Positions 53,706 through 64,000 of a stretch of 64,000 nt of DNA are shown here, in pieces. Under the pieces are notes generated by a model. That model made no database searches and was not told the origin of the DNA. It worked only from the letters and a program-made list of their open reading frames with translations. Each line of letters begins with the position of its first letter. Position 1 is the first letter of the stretch. Both the position numbers and the translations under genes were made by a program. Source of the DNA: Boothiomyces macroporosus (taxonomy: Eukaryota; Chytridiomycota; Chytridiomycetes; Rhizophydiales; Terramycetaceae); contig JADGKB010000054.1 in the NCBI GenBank assembly GCA_027604185.1, positions 1-64,000 of the forward strand. The letters are read 5' to 3'.

Positions 53706-54080
53706 TTATTTCTTTTTCTTTCTGGTACTCTTACGAGCAGGCGCTTTCTTTTTAGGCGGTGTTCCCTCACTCGCTTCGTCTGCCTTTCGCAGTTTGTCAA
53801 TCAGTTCTTCGTATTCTTCGAACGGCAGGGTAAATTCCTCCTGCGGTATTTCTTCATCTTGTTTCTTTTTATTAATAATTGCTACCTCTGACAAGCCCTT
53901 CAAGTCGTATAGCGTATCCAAGTAATCTTTAATTTCACTAATTGTAATGTTGGTCCCCATATTAGCTACCAGGTATCTATGTATATTTACAAGTCTGAAA
54001 TTAGAGTGTATTCCTATCGGGCGGTATAGTATTATTGCTTGGTATAGAGCGGTTTCTATCTGAGGTGTCCAAATCGTCAT
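53706..54080 (-). CDS. EAF7: EAF7/MRGBP subunit of the NuA4 histone acetyltransferase
   Basis: An intronless protein of 124 residues. The N-terminal domain WTPQIETALYQAIILYRPIG, then IHSNFRLVNIHRYL, matches the CT20/EAF7 family (W...E..LF.A....RPVGI...F.M..I...). A second helical part with IKDYLDTLYDLKGL follows. The tail is a lysine-rich stretch (PPKKKAPARKSTRKKKK), a nuclear signal. EAF7 is part of the TINTIN module, which binds the MRG15-type Eaf3. Its ATG is 18 bp from that of the divergent PSF2 gene. Confidence 0.88.
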   Translation of the reverse strand: MTIWTPQIETALYQAIILYRPIGIHSNFRLVNIHRYLVANMGTNITISEIKDYLDTLYDLKGLSEVAIINKKKQDEEIPQEEFTLPFEEYEELIDKLRKADEASEGTPPKKKAPARKSTRKKKK

Positions 54081-54098
54081 TTTTCAATCTCGAGATCA

Positions 54099-54675
54099 AT
54101 GGAATTTCAAGAGTTTTTGGCAGAGGATGAATTGATTGAAATAATTACAAACAAGAATATAAAACAATTAAAATTGGCGACAGTAAGGATGGATTAACCA
54201 GGGAAACTATGGGCCATTCAGACCATTACAAAAAGTTAAAGTTCCTCTATGGTTGGCTGTATTCCTTAAACAAAAAAAGCAGTGTAATATTACTCCTCCG
54301 TCGTGGCTATCTGTAGGTACTCTCTACTTTACCAGATCGTTTGGAAGAAATCTTGAATCAAGAGAGGGAAACTAATTTTGCCAATCTGCCATTTCATTTC
54401 ATGGAGATCTCTAGTATATTGCTGGACAAGTAGTCGTATCTAATGTAGCTGCTCGGATGATATAGACCAGCATTGGAAAATCCGCAGTTTGTTGACAGAT
54501 ATTAGAGAGCTGCGGCACAGTAAGATTCGTACTGGTATAGAAGCAATAGACGGTCAGTATCTACAAGTAAATATAGTTAATGTAGGTTAATAACCTTGGA
54601 CAGCTGGAAATTGAATCCATCAGACCGTTTTTTACCAAGGCTTCAAATTTACTTCGAGACTTGTCTGTTGAATAA
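54099..54675 (+). CDS. PSF2: GINS complex subunit PSF2
   Basis: Five exons separated by four 19-nt introns (54183-54201, 54317-54335, 54430-54448, 54567-54585) give 166 residues. No single exon reaches 120 codons, so it is absent from a plain ORF list. The joined protein reads MEFQEFLAEDELIEII, GNYGPFRPLQKVKVPLWLAV, FLKQKKQCNITPPSWLSV, RLEEILNQERETNFANLPFH, WKIRSLLTDIRELRHSKI and NNLGQLEIESIRPFF. These are the PSF2 landmarks (FLAE..., GPFxPxxxVxVPLWLAxxLKQRxxCxIxPPxW). GINS joins MCM2-7 and CDC45 in the replicative CMG helicase. Confidence 0.95.
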
Positions 54676-54955
54676 AGTTAAGGTTATGTACCATATGACG
54701 AATATAAAGCTTATAAATCTTATATCTCATGAAACTTTAGGAGGCGTTACCGCTGTTATATTACCAAAATAAATATGGGGAAATCCAACAAGAGATTTAA
54801 ACCCCAAACAAGCTTAAAATACTCAACCACTTTGACACCAAAAACCCTTGACCGCAACCAAAGAACCTAAATCAAATATTCACACAAATCCCAATTCGGG
54901 ACCAGCACGCCACTTGAAAAAGTAACGCCAAAATGATTTTTCCAACAAACCTCAA

Positions 54956-57900
54956 ATGTCCAGCGACAAATTGGAGGTTTACACAAAGGGAACCAAGGCA
55001 TGGTTCAAAGATGCGCAAGAAGGTTACATTGTCGCAACAATGGTTGAAAAGACCATTCAAGACAAAAAGTTAATCATGAAATTCACCATCGATTCTACAA
55101 ACAAAGTAATAGTTTTTAACATCAGGAGGAAAAATTCGAGCAATTGATTTCCAAACTTGAAGCAAACAATTACGATGACTTGCCTCCACTAAAGAACCCT
55201 CCTAGATTAGAAGGAGCTGACGATTTGACGAACCTTTCATACTTGCATGAGTAATTGACTCTAATTGTAGGGCTGCTGTATTGCACAGTGTCAGAATCCG
55301 TTATTTACAAGAAATTATTTACACTTACTCTGGATTGGTGTTGATTGCCATGAACCCCTTCAGAAGAATGAACATTTACACTGCCGAAATTATGAGACAA
55401 TATGCAGGGAGACCAAGACACGAACTTGAACCTCATTTGGTACTTTAAGATTGACATAGTTTGCCATTGCTGAAGAAGCATACCGTAAAATGATTAATGA
55501 AAAAGTTAATCAATCCATCATTGTCTCTGGTGAATCTGGTGCTGGTAAAACTCAATCTGCAAAGTACGTCATGAGATACTTTGCAACTGTTGATGAATTG
55601 TCTGCATCCAGAGCTGGATCAGCAACTGATATTGCAAACAGCTCTACTTCCATTGAAGATGCTGTCTTGTCCACCAACCCTATCATGGAAGCCTTTGGTA
55701 ACTCTAAAACCACTCGTAATGACAACTCTTCCCGTTTCGGTAAATATATCGAAATTCTGTTTGAAAAGAAGCCTCAAGATCCAACTTCAGTTACTATCGT
55801 AGGTGCTAGAATCCGAACCTATCTTTTAGAAAGATCCAGATTGACTTTCCAGCCTGATTCAGAAAGAAACTACCACATTTTCTATCAACTGTGTGCTGCT
55901 GCACCAGCTGCTGAAAGAGCTGAATTAGGCATCGGCTCTTGGGATACCTTCTTCTACTTGAACCAGGGTAAAACAGGAACTGTAAATGGAGTTGATGACG
56001 CTGAAGAATTTGCAATTACTCAAAAAGGTATGTCTGTTGTCGGTATCTCTGTTTCTACCCAGTGGGATATTTTCAAGATCTGTGCAGCACTGCTACACAT
56101 TGGTAACATCAAAATTACCGACTCTAGAGGTGCAGCTCAAATTGATGAAAATGATCACGCCTTGGGGATGGCCAGTAAATTGTTGGGGGTCGATCCTGCT
56201 GAATTCCGCAAGTGGTTGATCAAGAAACAAATCACCACTCGTTCTGAAAAAATTATTTCGGATGCAAATACATACCAAGCTATAACTTCCCGTGACTCTA
56301 TTGCAAAGTACATCTACAGTTTGCTCTTTGATTGGATTGTCAAAATTGTGAATACCAAGCTGGACTCTTCACAGACTTCAAAAGATGGACGATTTATCGG
56401 TGTACTTGATATTTACGGTTTCGAACATTTCCAAAAGAACTCTTTCGAACAATTCTGTATCAACTATGCAAACGAAAAGCTACAACAAGAGTTCACTAGA
56501 CATGTATTTAAATTGGAACAAGAAGAATACGTTGCTGAACAAATTTCTTGGTCATTCATTGATTTCAGCGACAACCAACCTTGTATTGATATGATTGAAA
56601 ACAAACTTGGTATTCTTGACTTGCTTGATGAAGAGTCTCGTTTACCTTCTGGTGCCGACGATTCGTTGATTACAAAGCTATACCAACGTTTCGGTACCGC
56701 AGAACACAAATTCTTTGAAAAACCAAGATTTGGTCAAAAGGAATTCGTCATCAAGCACTATGCCCTTGATGTCAACTATCAAATCGAAGGTTTCATTGAA
56801 AAGAACAAGGATACAGTTTCTGAAGAGCAATTGAAAATGTTGAACGAATCTTCATTTGAATTCTTGAAGGAAGTTATTTACATTGAGCCTGAACCTGAAA
56901 AGGCATCTCCACAGCCGCCAAGAGGAAGAGCTGGTGGAAACAAAAAGCCAACACTGGGATCAATTTTCAAGAACTCTTTGATCAAGCTTATGGACACTTT
57001 AAGACAAACCAACCCTCATTATATCAGATGTATCAAACCTAATCAAGCAAAGGTCGCGTTTGAATTTGAAGCACATAATGTACTCGGGCAATTGGTTGCC
57101 TGTGGTGTGTTGGAAACTATTAAAATTTCTAGAGCTGGCTATCCATCGAAACAAACATTCAGTGAATTCGCTTCTCGTTATTACTTCCTTGTTCCTTCAT
57201 CCCAATGGAAGACTGATCCTAAGCTACTAACAGAAAATATTGTCAAGACTGTCATCAAAGGAGAAAACAAGTACGAGCTTGGTTTGCGTAAAGTATTTTT
57301 CCGTGCTGGCCAATTGGCTTATTTGGAAAAAGTTCGTTCTGAAAAATTCACTGCTATTGTAACCTTTATTCAAAAATGCAGTATCCGTACTCTTCGCCAA
57401 AAGCAATACAAGAAGATGAAGAAATCTGCTACTCTTATTCAAACTGCATATCGTGGGTTCGCTGCTCGTAAATTGTACAAATCTATGCAACAAGAAGCTG
57501 CAGCAATCAAAATCCAAACCTGCATCCGTGGTGCTTTGGCAAGAAAGAAGTACAAGGCTATCCGCTCTTCGACCAGAAAGATTCAACAAGCATGGCGCCG
57601 TTACGTACACAAGAGAGAATTCTTCAAAAACAGAGGAGAAAAATCCGCTTTGCGTATCCAAAAAGTCTGGAGAGGATACAAGGCTCGCAAATGGTACAAG
57701 AAAGAAATTCGCAAAATTGTTTTGGTGCAATCCTTGTACCGTAGAAAGATTGCAATCAGAGAATTTAAGGCACTCAAGATTGAAGCAAGATCAGTGGGTA
57801 AACTCAAGGAAACCAATTACAAACTGGAATCCAAAGTCTTTGAATTGTCCCAATCTCTCGATGCCAAAAAGAAGGAAAATGTCGAAATGTCCAAACACCT

Positions 57901-59797
57901 TGCTTCATTGGAAGAACAATTGGCAAGTTTGAGAGAGAAATATCAGAAAATGGAAACCGACAGCAAGGCCAAAGGAAGCGGTGCTCAGGAAGAAACCGCC
58001 GAATTACGCAAGCAGCTTGCCGCTGCTGTTGAATCCAGAGATACACTTGTCAAGGAAACCGAAAAACTTCATGGTATGATTAGAAAGCGTGATGACAGCA
58101 TCAACCACTTGCAAACCGAAGTTGCAAACAGTCAAGCAGAAATCAAGAGAATGAAGGAAGATTTGAAGAACGCTCCAAAGCAAGAAGATACTGCCACTGT
58201 AAACGCTTTGAAGAAGGAAGTTGCCTCTTTGAGAGAACAAATGGGTCGCTTGGTTGCAGGCAAATACAGAACCGATCGTATTACTGAAAAATTCTTGAAC
58301 AACGATTACGCTGCTGCTAATCCACTACCAACTCCTGCCCCAGTTCACACTTCTGCAGCTGCTCGTATGTCCATGTCCTTCTTTGAATCTGCTGCCCAAG
58401 TTACCGCTCGTGTTGCCGAATCGCTCGGCCGTTCAACTGAAGCCCTTGCTCCAGAACCAAAGCGCAAAGTCCAGGAAATTGTTATCGAAGATGACACTGA
58501 ACAAAAAGAGGTATTTAGTTAGTTAATCTCAGCGTCCAATTAGAATGCTTGAAGCTAGAGAGCTTGAAGATGAAGTTATCGACTCGCTTATCACCAACCT
58601 CAGAATTCCATTACCAAGTACTCAAACAGTTGCAACTAGAAAAGAAATTTTCTTCCCTGCACATTTGATTGGATACTTGTTGTCTGAATTGCTTGAACAT
58701 AAGATGATTGATCGTATGCGTGATCTTCTCAATCACATTATGAGAGGTAATTTTTTGTTTAATTTTAGCAATCCAACAATTAACAATGAAATTCGAAGAT
58801 GATTACGTCTCTGCTTTCTGGCTCTCCAACAACTACGAATTGATGAGTGTTATTAAGACTGCGCGTCTTAGATTACCTCGTCCATCACTTCCAAACCAAG
58901 ACGATGAACAATCAGCATCTGCAGTATTGCAAACTGTACATGTTGATTTGAAGAAAGTTATGCTCGAAATTTACCATGGATGGATTAAAGAGTTCAAGAA
59001 ACGTTTGGCCAACATGATTGTTCCAGCCGTTATCGAAAACCAATCTCTTCCTGGATACATCTGTAAACAAAGCGGTGGAATTTGGTCTCAATGGGCTGCC
59101 AAATCGGCTGCCACTTCTCAATTCTCTATTGACCAATTATTGAACTTCTTGAGCAAGTTGAGTAAGACTATGCGTTGCTACTACATGGAAGAATCAATGT
59201 CTCGTCAAATTCTCACTGAACTACTCCGGGTTATTGGTGTCAGTGCCTTCAACCACTTGCTAATGAGAAAGAACTTTTGTACATGGAAAAGAGGTAAGAG
59301 AAATTAACGCTAGGTGTCCAAATTCAGTACAATGTTAGTAGATTAGAAGAATGGTGTACTGGACATGGTATTGCTGAAGCAACTTTACACTTGCAACAGT
59401 TGATGCAAGCTGCCAAGTTGTTGACTTTGAACAAGACTTCTGCTTCCGATATTGAGATGATCTTTGATGTGTGTTTCTTGTTGAATCCAACCCAAATCAA
59501 GAAATTGTTATCATTGTACTATGCAGCTGATTTTGACTCTCCAGTAAGCATTTGACTTAACTCTAGCTTTCAACTGAATTATTGAAAATTGTATCTAATA
59601 GAGCAGCAGTTAACGAAAAGCTGGATTCACTATTGCTTGATCTCGATAGCTCTCCTGAATTTATTTACCCTGAACCTAGAAATGTTAAACACATTGAAAA
59701 GTTTATTCCAGCCTGGATCGATTTACCATATATCCAAGCTGTCCTTTCCGCTTCATATGGCAGTGGCTCCGCAGTCGAAGCATCCCCACCACAATAA
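54956..59797 (+). CDS. MYO2: Class V myosin heavy chain
   Basis: Eight exons with seven introns of 20-23 nt (55106-55125, 55251-55270, 55440-55459, 58511-58532, 58747-58768, 59294-59313, 59544-59566) give 1,564 residues. An SH3-like start (GTKAWFKDAQEGYIVATMVE) is followed by the motor with P-loop GESGAGKTQS near residue 172, switch I NDNSSRFGK, switch II DIYGFEHF and actin-binding NPHYIRCIKPN. Then come about six IQ motifs (IQTAYRGFAARK, IQTCIRGALARK, IQKVWRGYKARK and others), a coiled coil, and the globular DIL tail (SAFNHLLMRKNFCTWKRG, IQYNVSRLEEW). Class V myosins move vesicles and organelles along actin. The length matches yeast Myo2. Confidence 0.96.
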
Positions 59798-59836
59798 AGA
59801 ATACATTTTCAATTATGAAATGCCAGTTATTGATGC

Positions 59837-61965
59837 TCACATCTTTGATTTTATTGCATAGTAATGTTTCAGACTTTCCGGATTTGCCAAGGAACTACTT
59901 GGTTCAACTTTTTCACCAGATATAATCTTTTTAACCGCAATTTCAACTTTTTTACCAGTCAATGTGTATGGAATATCACCAATTGGCATAATGACTGCAG
60001 GAACGTGTCTTGCTGAAAGCATTGTTTTAATCTTCAACTTGATGCTATCGACCAGCTTCTTGTTGAAAGCTTTTCCTGGAGCCATCTTGAGGAACAAAAC
60101 TACTCTTTCTCCATCTGCTGTTTGCTGTCCGACTGCAAGTGAGTCTTCAACATCTGGAAAAGCGGTTAGAATATTATATAGTTCAGCACTGCCAAAACGA
60201 ACTCCAGCAGGATTTAATGTGCCGTCACTGTATTTAGAGGTGGTTTACCTGCGGCCCAGCATCAATACTCCCCCTGTTTTTGAATTGATAATCAAGTAAT
60301 CCCCATGGTACCATACCCCTCTAATTTGGTTGAAATAGGCAGCCTGGTACTTTGATCCGTCCTTGTCATTCCAGAAAAATACAGGCATCACTGGGAATGG
60401 CTCTAATGTTATTACAACTTACTTGTACAAACTAGATCTCCAGGTGTGTCAACTACAGACTTTCCAGAATCATCCCAAGCTTCTACTGCCATTCCCAAGG
60501 TAATACACTGAATTTCTCCTCTATATACTGGTAATGCGGTATTGTGGCCAGCAAAGAGCGATACAATATCAGTGCCACCAGTTATGCTACCCACTAAAAC
60601 ATCTGACTTGATTTTTTTATAAATGAAATCATAAGAGTTTGGCTTTAGGGATGACCTGCAATTAGTGAAAATTACCCTGTACTATATATCGAATGGATGC
60701 TCGATAGATCACAATCCTGGCCTGGATAGTAATTTGCTTCCTCGACATTTTGAATGAATTTTGCGGAAGTTCCAAAAATAGTAATTCTAATTAGATTGCT
60801 ATTACTTGTACTTTTCGGCCAATTTCCATAGATGGCTAATATGAGGGTACACTGGGTTTCCGTCGTACAGGATTAGTGTTGCTCCTGCCACTAATCCTGA
60901 AATGAGGTAATTCCACATCATCCAGCCAGTCTAATTTAAATTCAAATTACTGTGGTGTAGTAGAAATAGCGATCTCCCGGTTTCATAGATCCATGAATGA
61001 TGTGTTCTTTCATATGTTGAATGAGCATACCACCCTGAGAATGGACTATACACTTTGGTACTCCAGTTGTTCCAGAACTGTACAAAATTACAGCAGGGTG
61101 TTCGAATGGAACCTGTTCGAAATTCTCCTCCTCCACTCCTGCAGCAACAAACTCACTAAACAGCACACCCCTTTTAATTTGAGACAAGTTTGGTTTAAAA
61201 ATATTTGAAATTATCACAACTTTTTCGACAGTTGGTAATCCTGCTATAATTGGATGTAGTTTCGCTAGTATATCATGGGTTTTCCCGCCATATTTTACAG
61301 ACTCTACTGAGAGCAATATTCTTGGCTCAATTTGCTTAAAGCGATCTAATACCGCCTAATGTCAACCTTTGTTTGCCTTTTCTCCGAAATCTGGGGATGT
61401 TGAGGACCAAATGGCCCCAACTGCTGCAGAAGCCAGCATGAAAATGACTGCCTCGGCACAATTTGGAACAAACCCTGCAACTCTATCTCCCTTTTTGATA
61501 CCCGATTTCCGCAATGAATTGGCGCATTTTAGAACCGACCTTCGTAATTCAGCAAAAGACAATTTAACTACCCTATCCGTTTCACCTGCAATTAGATCTT
61601 AGCAACTTGTAGCAATGATTGCGATCTCGTTATCAGTTCGTTTCAACAGATTCTCCGCATAATTGATTCTTGCTCCATGGAACCATTTTGGAATATCATA
61701 GATAGGGAGAGACTCGTCAACCACCTAAATGAGAGCAATTATACTTTGGTGTAGGGTTTCGAATGGATAACTCCGCAATACTCCCAGATATCAGCCCAGA
61801 AGGAAGTAATCGATGTAATTGAATACTTGTGTAGTTCGGGATAAGACGCTATGGTAAGGAAACCGTACTGAACTTGTAGCCGTGCTTATTGTTCACGAAT
61901 TTCATGAATTGATACATTGCGGTGGAATGCACATCCTTGGGTTTCCATAACAGCGAATCAGACAT
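59837..61965 (-). CDS. AACS: Acetoacetyl-CoA synthetase
   Basis: Ten exons with nine introns of 19-21 nt (61849-61868, 61725-61744, 61586-61606, 61356-61376, 60931-60950, 60787-60805, 60656-60675, 60403-60422, 60228-60248) give 648 residues. The fourth intron is GC-AG. The adenylate-forming motifs are PAVILYSSGTTGVPKCIVHS (P-loop), GSITGGTDIVSLFAGHN, PVYRGEIQCITLGMAVEAWD, WYHGDYLIINSKTGGVLMLG and RSDGTLNPAGVRFGSAELYN, with the catalytic lysine in IPYTLTGKKVEIAVKKII. It activates acetoacetate with ATP and CoA, feeding ketone bodies to sterol or lipid synthesis. It is convergent with myosin V, with 39 bp between the stops. Confidence 0.95.
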
Positions 61966-62058
61966 ATCTTTGAAGAAAAGGTGGCAAGTGCAGCGTGACC
62001 TATTTGGGTTTTGGCGTTCACAAAATTAAAAATATAAAATTGAAACTTATATATTGAA

Positions 62059-62910
62059 TTATCTATCGATAGGCTCTCCATCCGCAACAGTGAAGAGCTG
62101 TTCTCCATTTGGATCTAAACCGAGATCTGCAGGAGTGCATTGAGTAGGTTCTGAAGCCCAACCGACGGCCCTATTCAAACAGTCATCAATTCCACTGCAG
62201 AAGTCTCCGTTGGAGTCTAAAAACAAATGTTCCAATTCGCTTTCAATTTCTTTCCATATTTCGTCTCCCCCGAACCCAGTTCCATGAGAAAAGCTTGTTA
62301 GTGGTATTTCTATGTCAATTCCTAATCCATAGTAGCGATTAGATGGCCTACCAAGTCCAATTCCATAGTACTGCGCTGGAGGTTCATTTTCATGATCCTC
62401 ATCTTCTTCAGATTCGGACTCGTGCTCTATAGCAGCATGAGTATTGATCACTGTTATTGGAACTGTTCGATACTGTATCCTGGATGAATTTTGCAACATT
62501 CTTCTAGACCTCTCAAGTACTCCGTTAGCTTCTTGAACAAATGGGATAACAAATGGATCGTTTTGATTTACAATTTCGTCCCACTCATTCAAAGCCTGAA
62601 TAAGTTCGTTCCTAGCAAGATCCAGCTCTTCATGAGCCTGTTCCAGGTCTCTAAGTTGCCGTGCCAATCCTTGCTGGACTCTTGCGACTGATTCTACTTC
62701 TTCAGATTGAGCGCTTTCCTGTGGAACTGGTATGCTTTGATTGATTCTGGCCATGGCCCTTGGTATTCTACTGACTTCTACACTTGTCCATCTAGTTGGA
62801 TTAAAAGTCAGTGCTCTCTGTGGTATTTCAATAGTTTGTGTGTTCCATGGTGATATTTCATCATCAATATCCAGTACATTCATTTGCTGAAGAAGATCAG
62901 TCAGCGACAT
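62059..62910 (-). CDS. Unknown acidic protein (283 residues)
   Basis: An intronless frame from ATG 62910 (MSLTDLLQQMNVLDIDDEIS). A predicted helix/coiled coil (~80-130: QQGLARQLRDLEQAHEELDL onwards) is followed by an acidic stretch (HESESEEDEDHENEP) and a region with paired YYG motifs (QYYGIGLGRPSNRYYGLGID). It contains no membrane segment and only a few cysteines near the C-terminus (DFCSGIDDCLNRAV, TQCTPADLG). I do not recognise a family. The intact 283-codon frame and protein-like composition support a real gene. Confidence 0.7.
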   Translation of the reverse strand: MSLTDLLQQMNVLDIDDEISPWNTQTIEIPQRALTFNPTRWTSVEVSRIPRAMARINQSIPVPQESAQSEEVESVARVQQGLARQLRDLEQAHEELDLARNELIQALNEWDEIVNQNDPFVIPFVQEANGVLERSRRMLQNSSRIQYRTVPITVINTHAAIEHESESEEDEDHENEPPAQYYGIGLGRPSNRYYGLGIDIEIPLTSFSHGTGFGGDEIWKEIESELEHLFLDSNGDFCSGIDDCLNRAVGWASEPTQCTPADLGLDPNGEQLFTVADGEPIDR

Positions 62911-63134
62911 TGCACGACCCAAAATTTGGTTCTTGCATTTATATACTGGGTCTCTGCTTGGGTACAGATGCTTTGTTGACAGGGCCCAAAAGTTTCACTT
63001 CCCACTCCCATTATTCTTTGATAAACAAACCTGAAAAGTGGATATACTCATTATTTTATTATATCTATTATATAATTCATTAGAATTACTCTGATAGTTC
63101 GGTTATAAACTGTTACAAGATTGAGTCTTTTGGT

Positions 63135-64000
63135 CTAGGTATTTGAATTTGCTGAATGCTCATTTGATATTACTCCTATCTGCTCCGCCGATGATAGCTC
63201 TGTGACTTCAGGTATGGTGGATATCGTTGTTGGGGTTTCTAGCACTGGCACAACTACTGGAATGTGGGGCTCCTTTTGAATAGTTTCATTGTGCAACTCT
63301 GATTCATTCACTTCATTTTCATCTTCTTGCTCAGACAAATAGTCTTCATCTTGCTCGTCACTTTCATAGTCGTCCTCCTCATCTTCCTCTTCTTCGTCAT
63401 CGTCGTCGTCATCATCATCTTCATCAAGCTGTTTCTTTCGTAGAATGGCTGCTTCCTTGTACGCACGAAAGTCGAAATTCTCCACATCAAAAATACAGAA
63501 TGGATGATCTTGCAATTCAAGAGCAGTTGGTCTATCATCCGGATTTGTTGCAAACGTGCACTTTAAGAATTCGGTTGCTTCTTTTGAGATGTCAGTTGGT
63601 AAAGGCGGTTTGTCGAATCTGCCCAATCTCCAAAGAGTTTGAATCTCATCCAAGTTTTTCCAAGGATGTGTAGAAGTCATCATTTCCAATACCACACAAC
63701 CTAAACTCCAAATATCGCATTTTCCTGAATATCCTTTTCCTTTAATAACTTCTGGAGCCATCCAATAAACAGTTCCTTGTATAGACATTGTAGAATTGTG
63801 TTTATAAGCCAACTCATATTCTGGGTTAAATAAATTATTACTGCTCCTTTTGGATATTCCAAAATCAGATATTTTCACCCACCCGTCATCATCTATCAGG
63901 ATATTTCCACCTTTGATATCACGATGAATGATTCCATTTTCATGAAGATATTGAAGCCCGCACAATATTTGATTAACAAGTCTTTTCACGAGCTCTTCGT
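63135..64000 (-). CDS. STE11/BCK1-like MAPKKK, C-terminal part (5' end outside window)
   Basis: The visible 288 residues begin inside the kinase domain and the frame stays open to the window edge. Present are LHENGIIHRDIKGGNILIDD (catalytic loop with STE-type HRDIKGxN), ISDFGISKR (DFG), MSIQGTVYWMAPEVIKGKGY (activation segment and APE), DIWSLGCVVLEMMTSTHPW and DDRPTALELQDHPFC. This resembles BCK1-type MAPKKKs of the cell-wall integrity pathway more than PAK-type kinases. A ~120-residue tail after the kinase domain carries a long Asp/Glu run (63385-63430 encodes mostly D and E), which is unusual since BCK1 kinases end near the domain. The regulatory N-terminus is not in the window. Confidence 0.88.
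   Translation of the reverse strand, partial: EELVKRLVNQILCGLQYLHENGIIHRDIKGGNILIDDDGWVKISDFGISKRSSNNLFNPEYELAYKHNSTMSIQGTVYWMAPEVIKGKGYSGKCDIWSLGCVVLEMMTSTHPWKNLDEIQTLWRLGRFDKPPLPTDISKEATEFLKCTFATNPDDRPTALELQDHPFCIFDVENFDFRAYKEAAILRKKQLDEDDDDDDDDEEEEDEEDDYESDEQDEDYLSEQEDENEVNESELHNETIQKEPHIPVVVPVLETPTTISTIPEVTELSSAEQIGVISNEHSANSNT

Noticed and set aside
54686..54772. 28-codon ORF just after PSF2 (ends GGVTAVILPK)
   Set aside because: Too short, no signal peptide, no family and no conserved neighbour copy; probably 3' UTR of PSF2 or the myosin V promoter.
1..64000. CRISPR arrays, insertion sequences, transposons or viral genes
   Set aside because: None seen. The only tandem repeats are the 2.4-unit array at 44291 and low-complexity coding repeats; no transposase, integrase, reverse transcriptase or capsid-type frame was recognised.

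Overview
The window is a gene-dense, AT-rich, intron-rich nuclear segment of a eukaryote, most likely an early-diverging flagellated (zoosporic) fungus of the chytrid or Rozella/aphelid grade. The fungal side is shown by an EAF7-type NuA4 subunit, an SLP1/SUCO-type SUN protein, a BCK1-like MAPKKK, a LEU5-type carrier and a class V myosin of Myo2 layout. The flagellum is implied by MNS1, a TTLL polyglutamylase, a giant ASH/MSP-repeat axonemal-type protein and a CEP295-like centriolar protein. A BRK1 (SCAR/WAVE) subunit suggests actin-based crawling as well. TAA, TAG and TGA all act as stops, so the code is standard.

The strongest genome-wide feature is intron size. I could place 85 introns by requiring that removal restores a recognisable protein family in frame. 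Of these, 84 are 19-23 nt long, most of the form GTAnnn...CTAAY-n-TAG; the exception is an 81-nt intron in the uL22/RPL17 gene. All spliced gene models come out at integer codon counts.

Layout. 0-2.4 kb: partial tRNA-Asp(GTC), PAQR receptor, beta-class GST. 2.8-9.8 kb: seven tiny, intronless, minus-strand genes for secreted two-cysteine peptides (C-x8-C, ending SSQIC[WY]), around a seven-helix membrane protein, a catalytically degenerate beta-lactamase-fold protein and a divergent pair of HIT hydrolases. 9.9-18.3 kb: TMEM62-like phosphoesterase, PWWP protein, BRK1, two tail-to-tail cullin-N-terminus-only paralogues, a full CUL1-type cullin, RPL17. 18.8-25.3 kb: two-domain fasciclin protein, LEU5-like carrier, RING-CH (MARCH) protein, PMCA-type Ca2+ pump. 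25.4-39.4 kb: one 4,591-residue ASH/MSP protein gene. 39.7-49.5 kb: mitochondrial uS14, PMS-type MutL, p24 cargo receptor, CEP295-like protein, HSBP1, SLP1-like SUN protein, MNS1, TTLL. 49.6-53.6 kb: secreted/surface cluster of four CxxxCPxG proteins, RNase T2 and a single-pass protein with an LIR-like motif. 53.7-64 kb: EAF7 and PSF2 (18 bp between start codons), myosin V, acetoacetyl-CoA synthetase, an unknown acidic protein and the 3' part of a MAPKKK.

The two secretory clusters (2.8-9.8 kb and 49.6-53.6 kb) are the accessory parts. They are mostly intronless, fast-evolving and repeated, in contrast to the intron-rich housekeeping and flagellar genes. The micro-peptide family is the best candidate for an undescribed system. 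I worked from the sequence only, so orthology statements rest on motif recognition.
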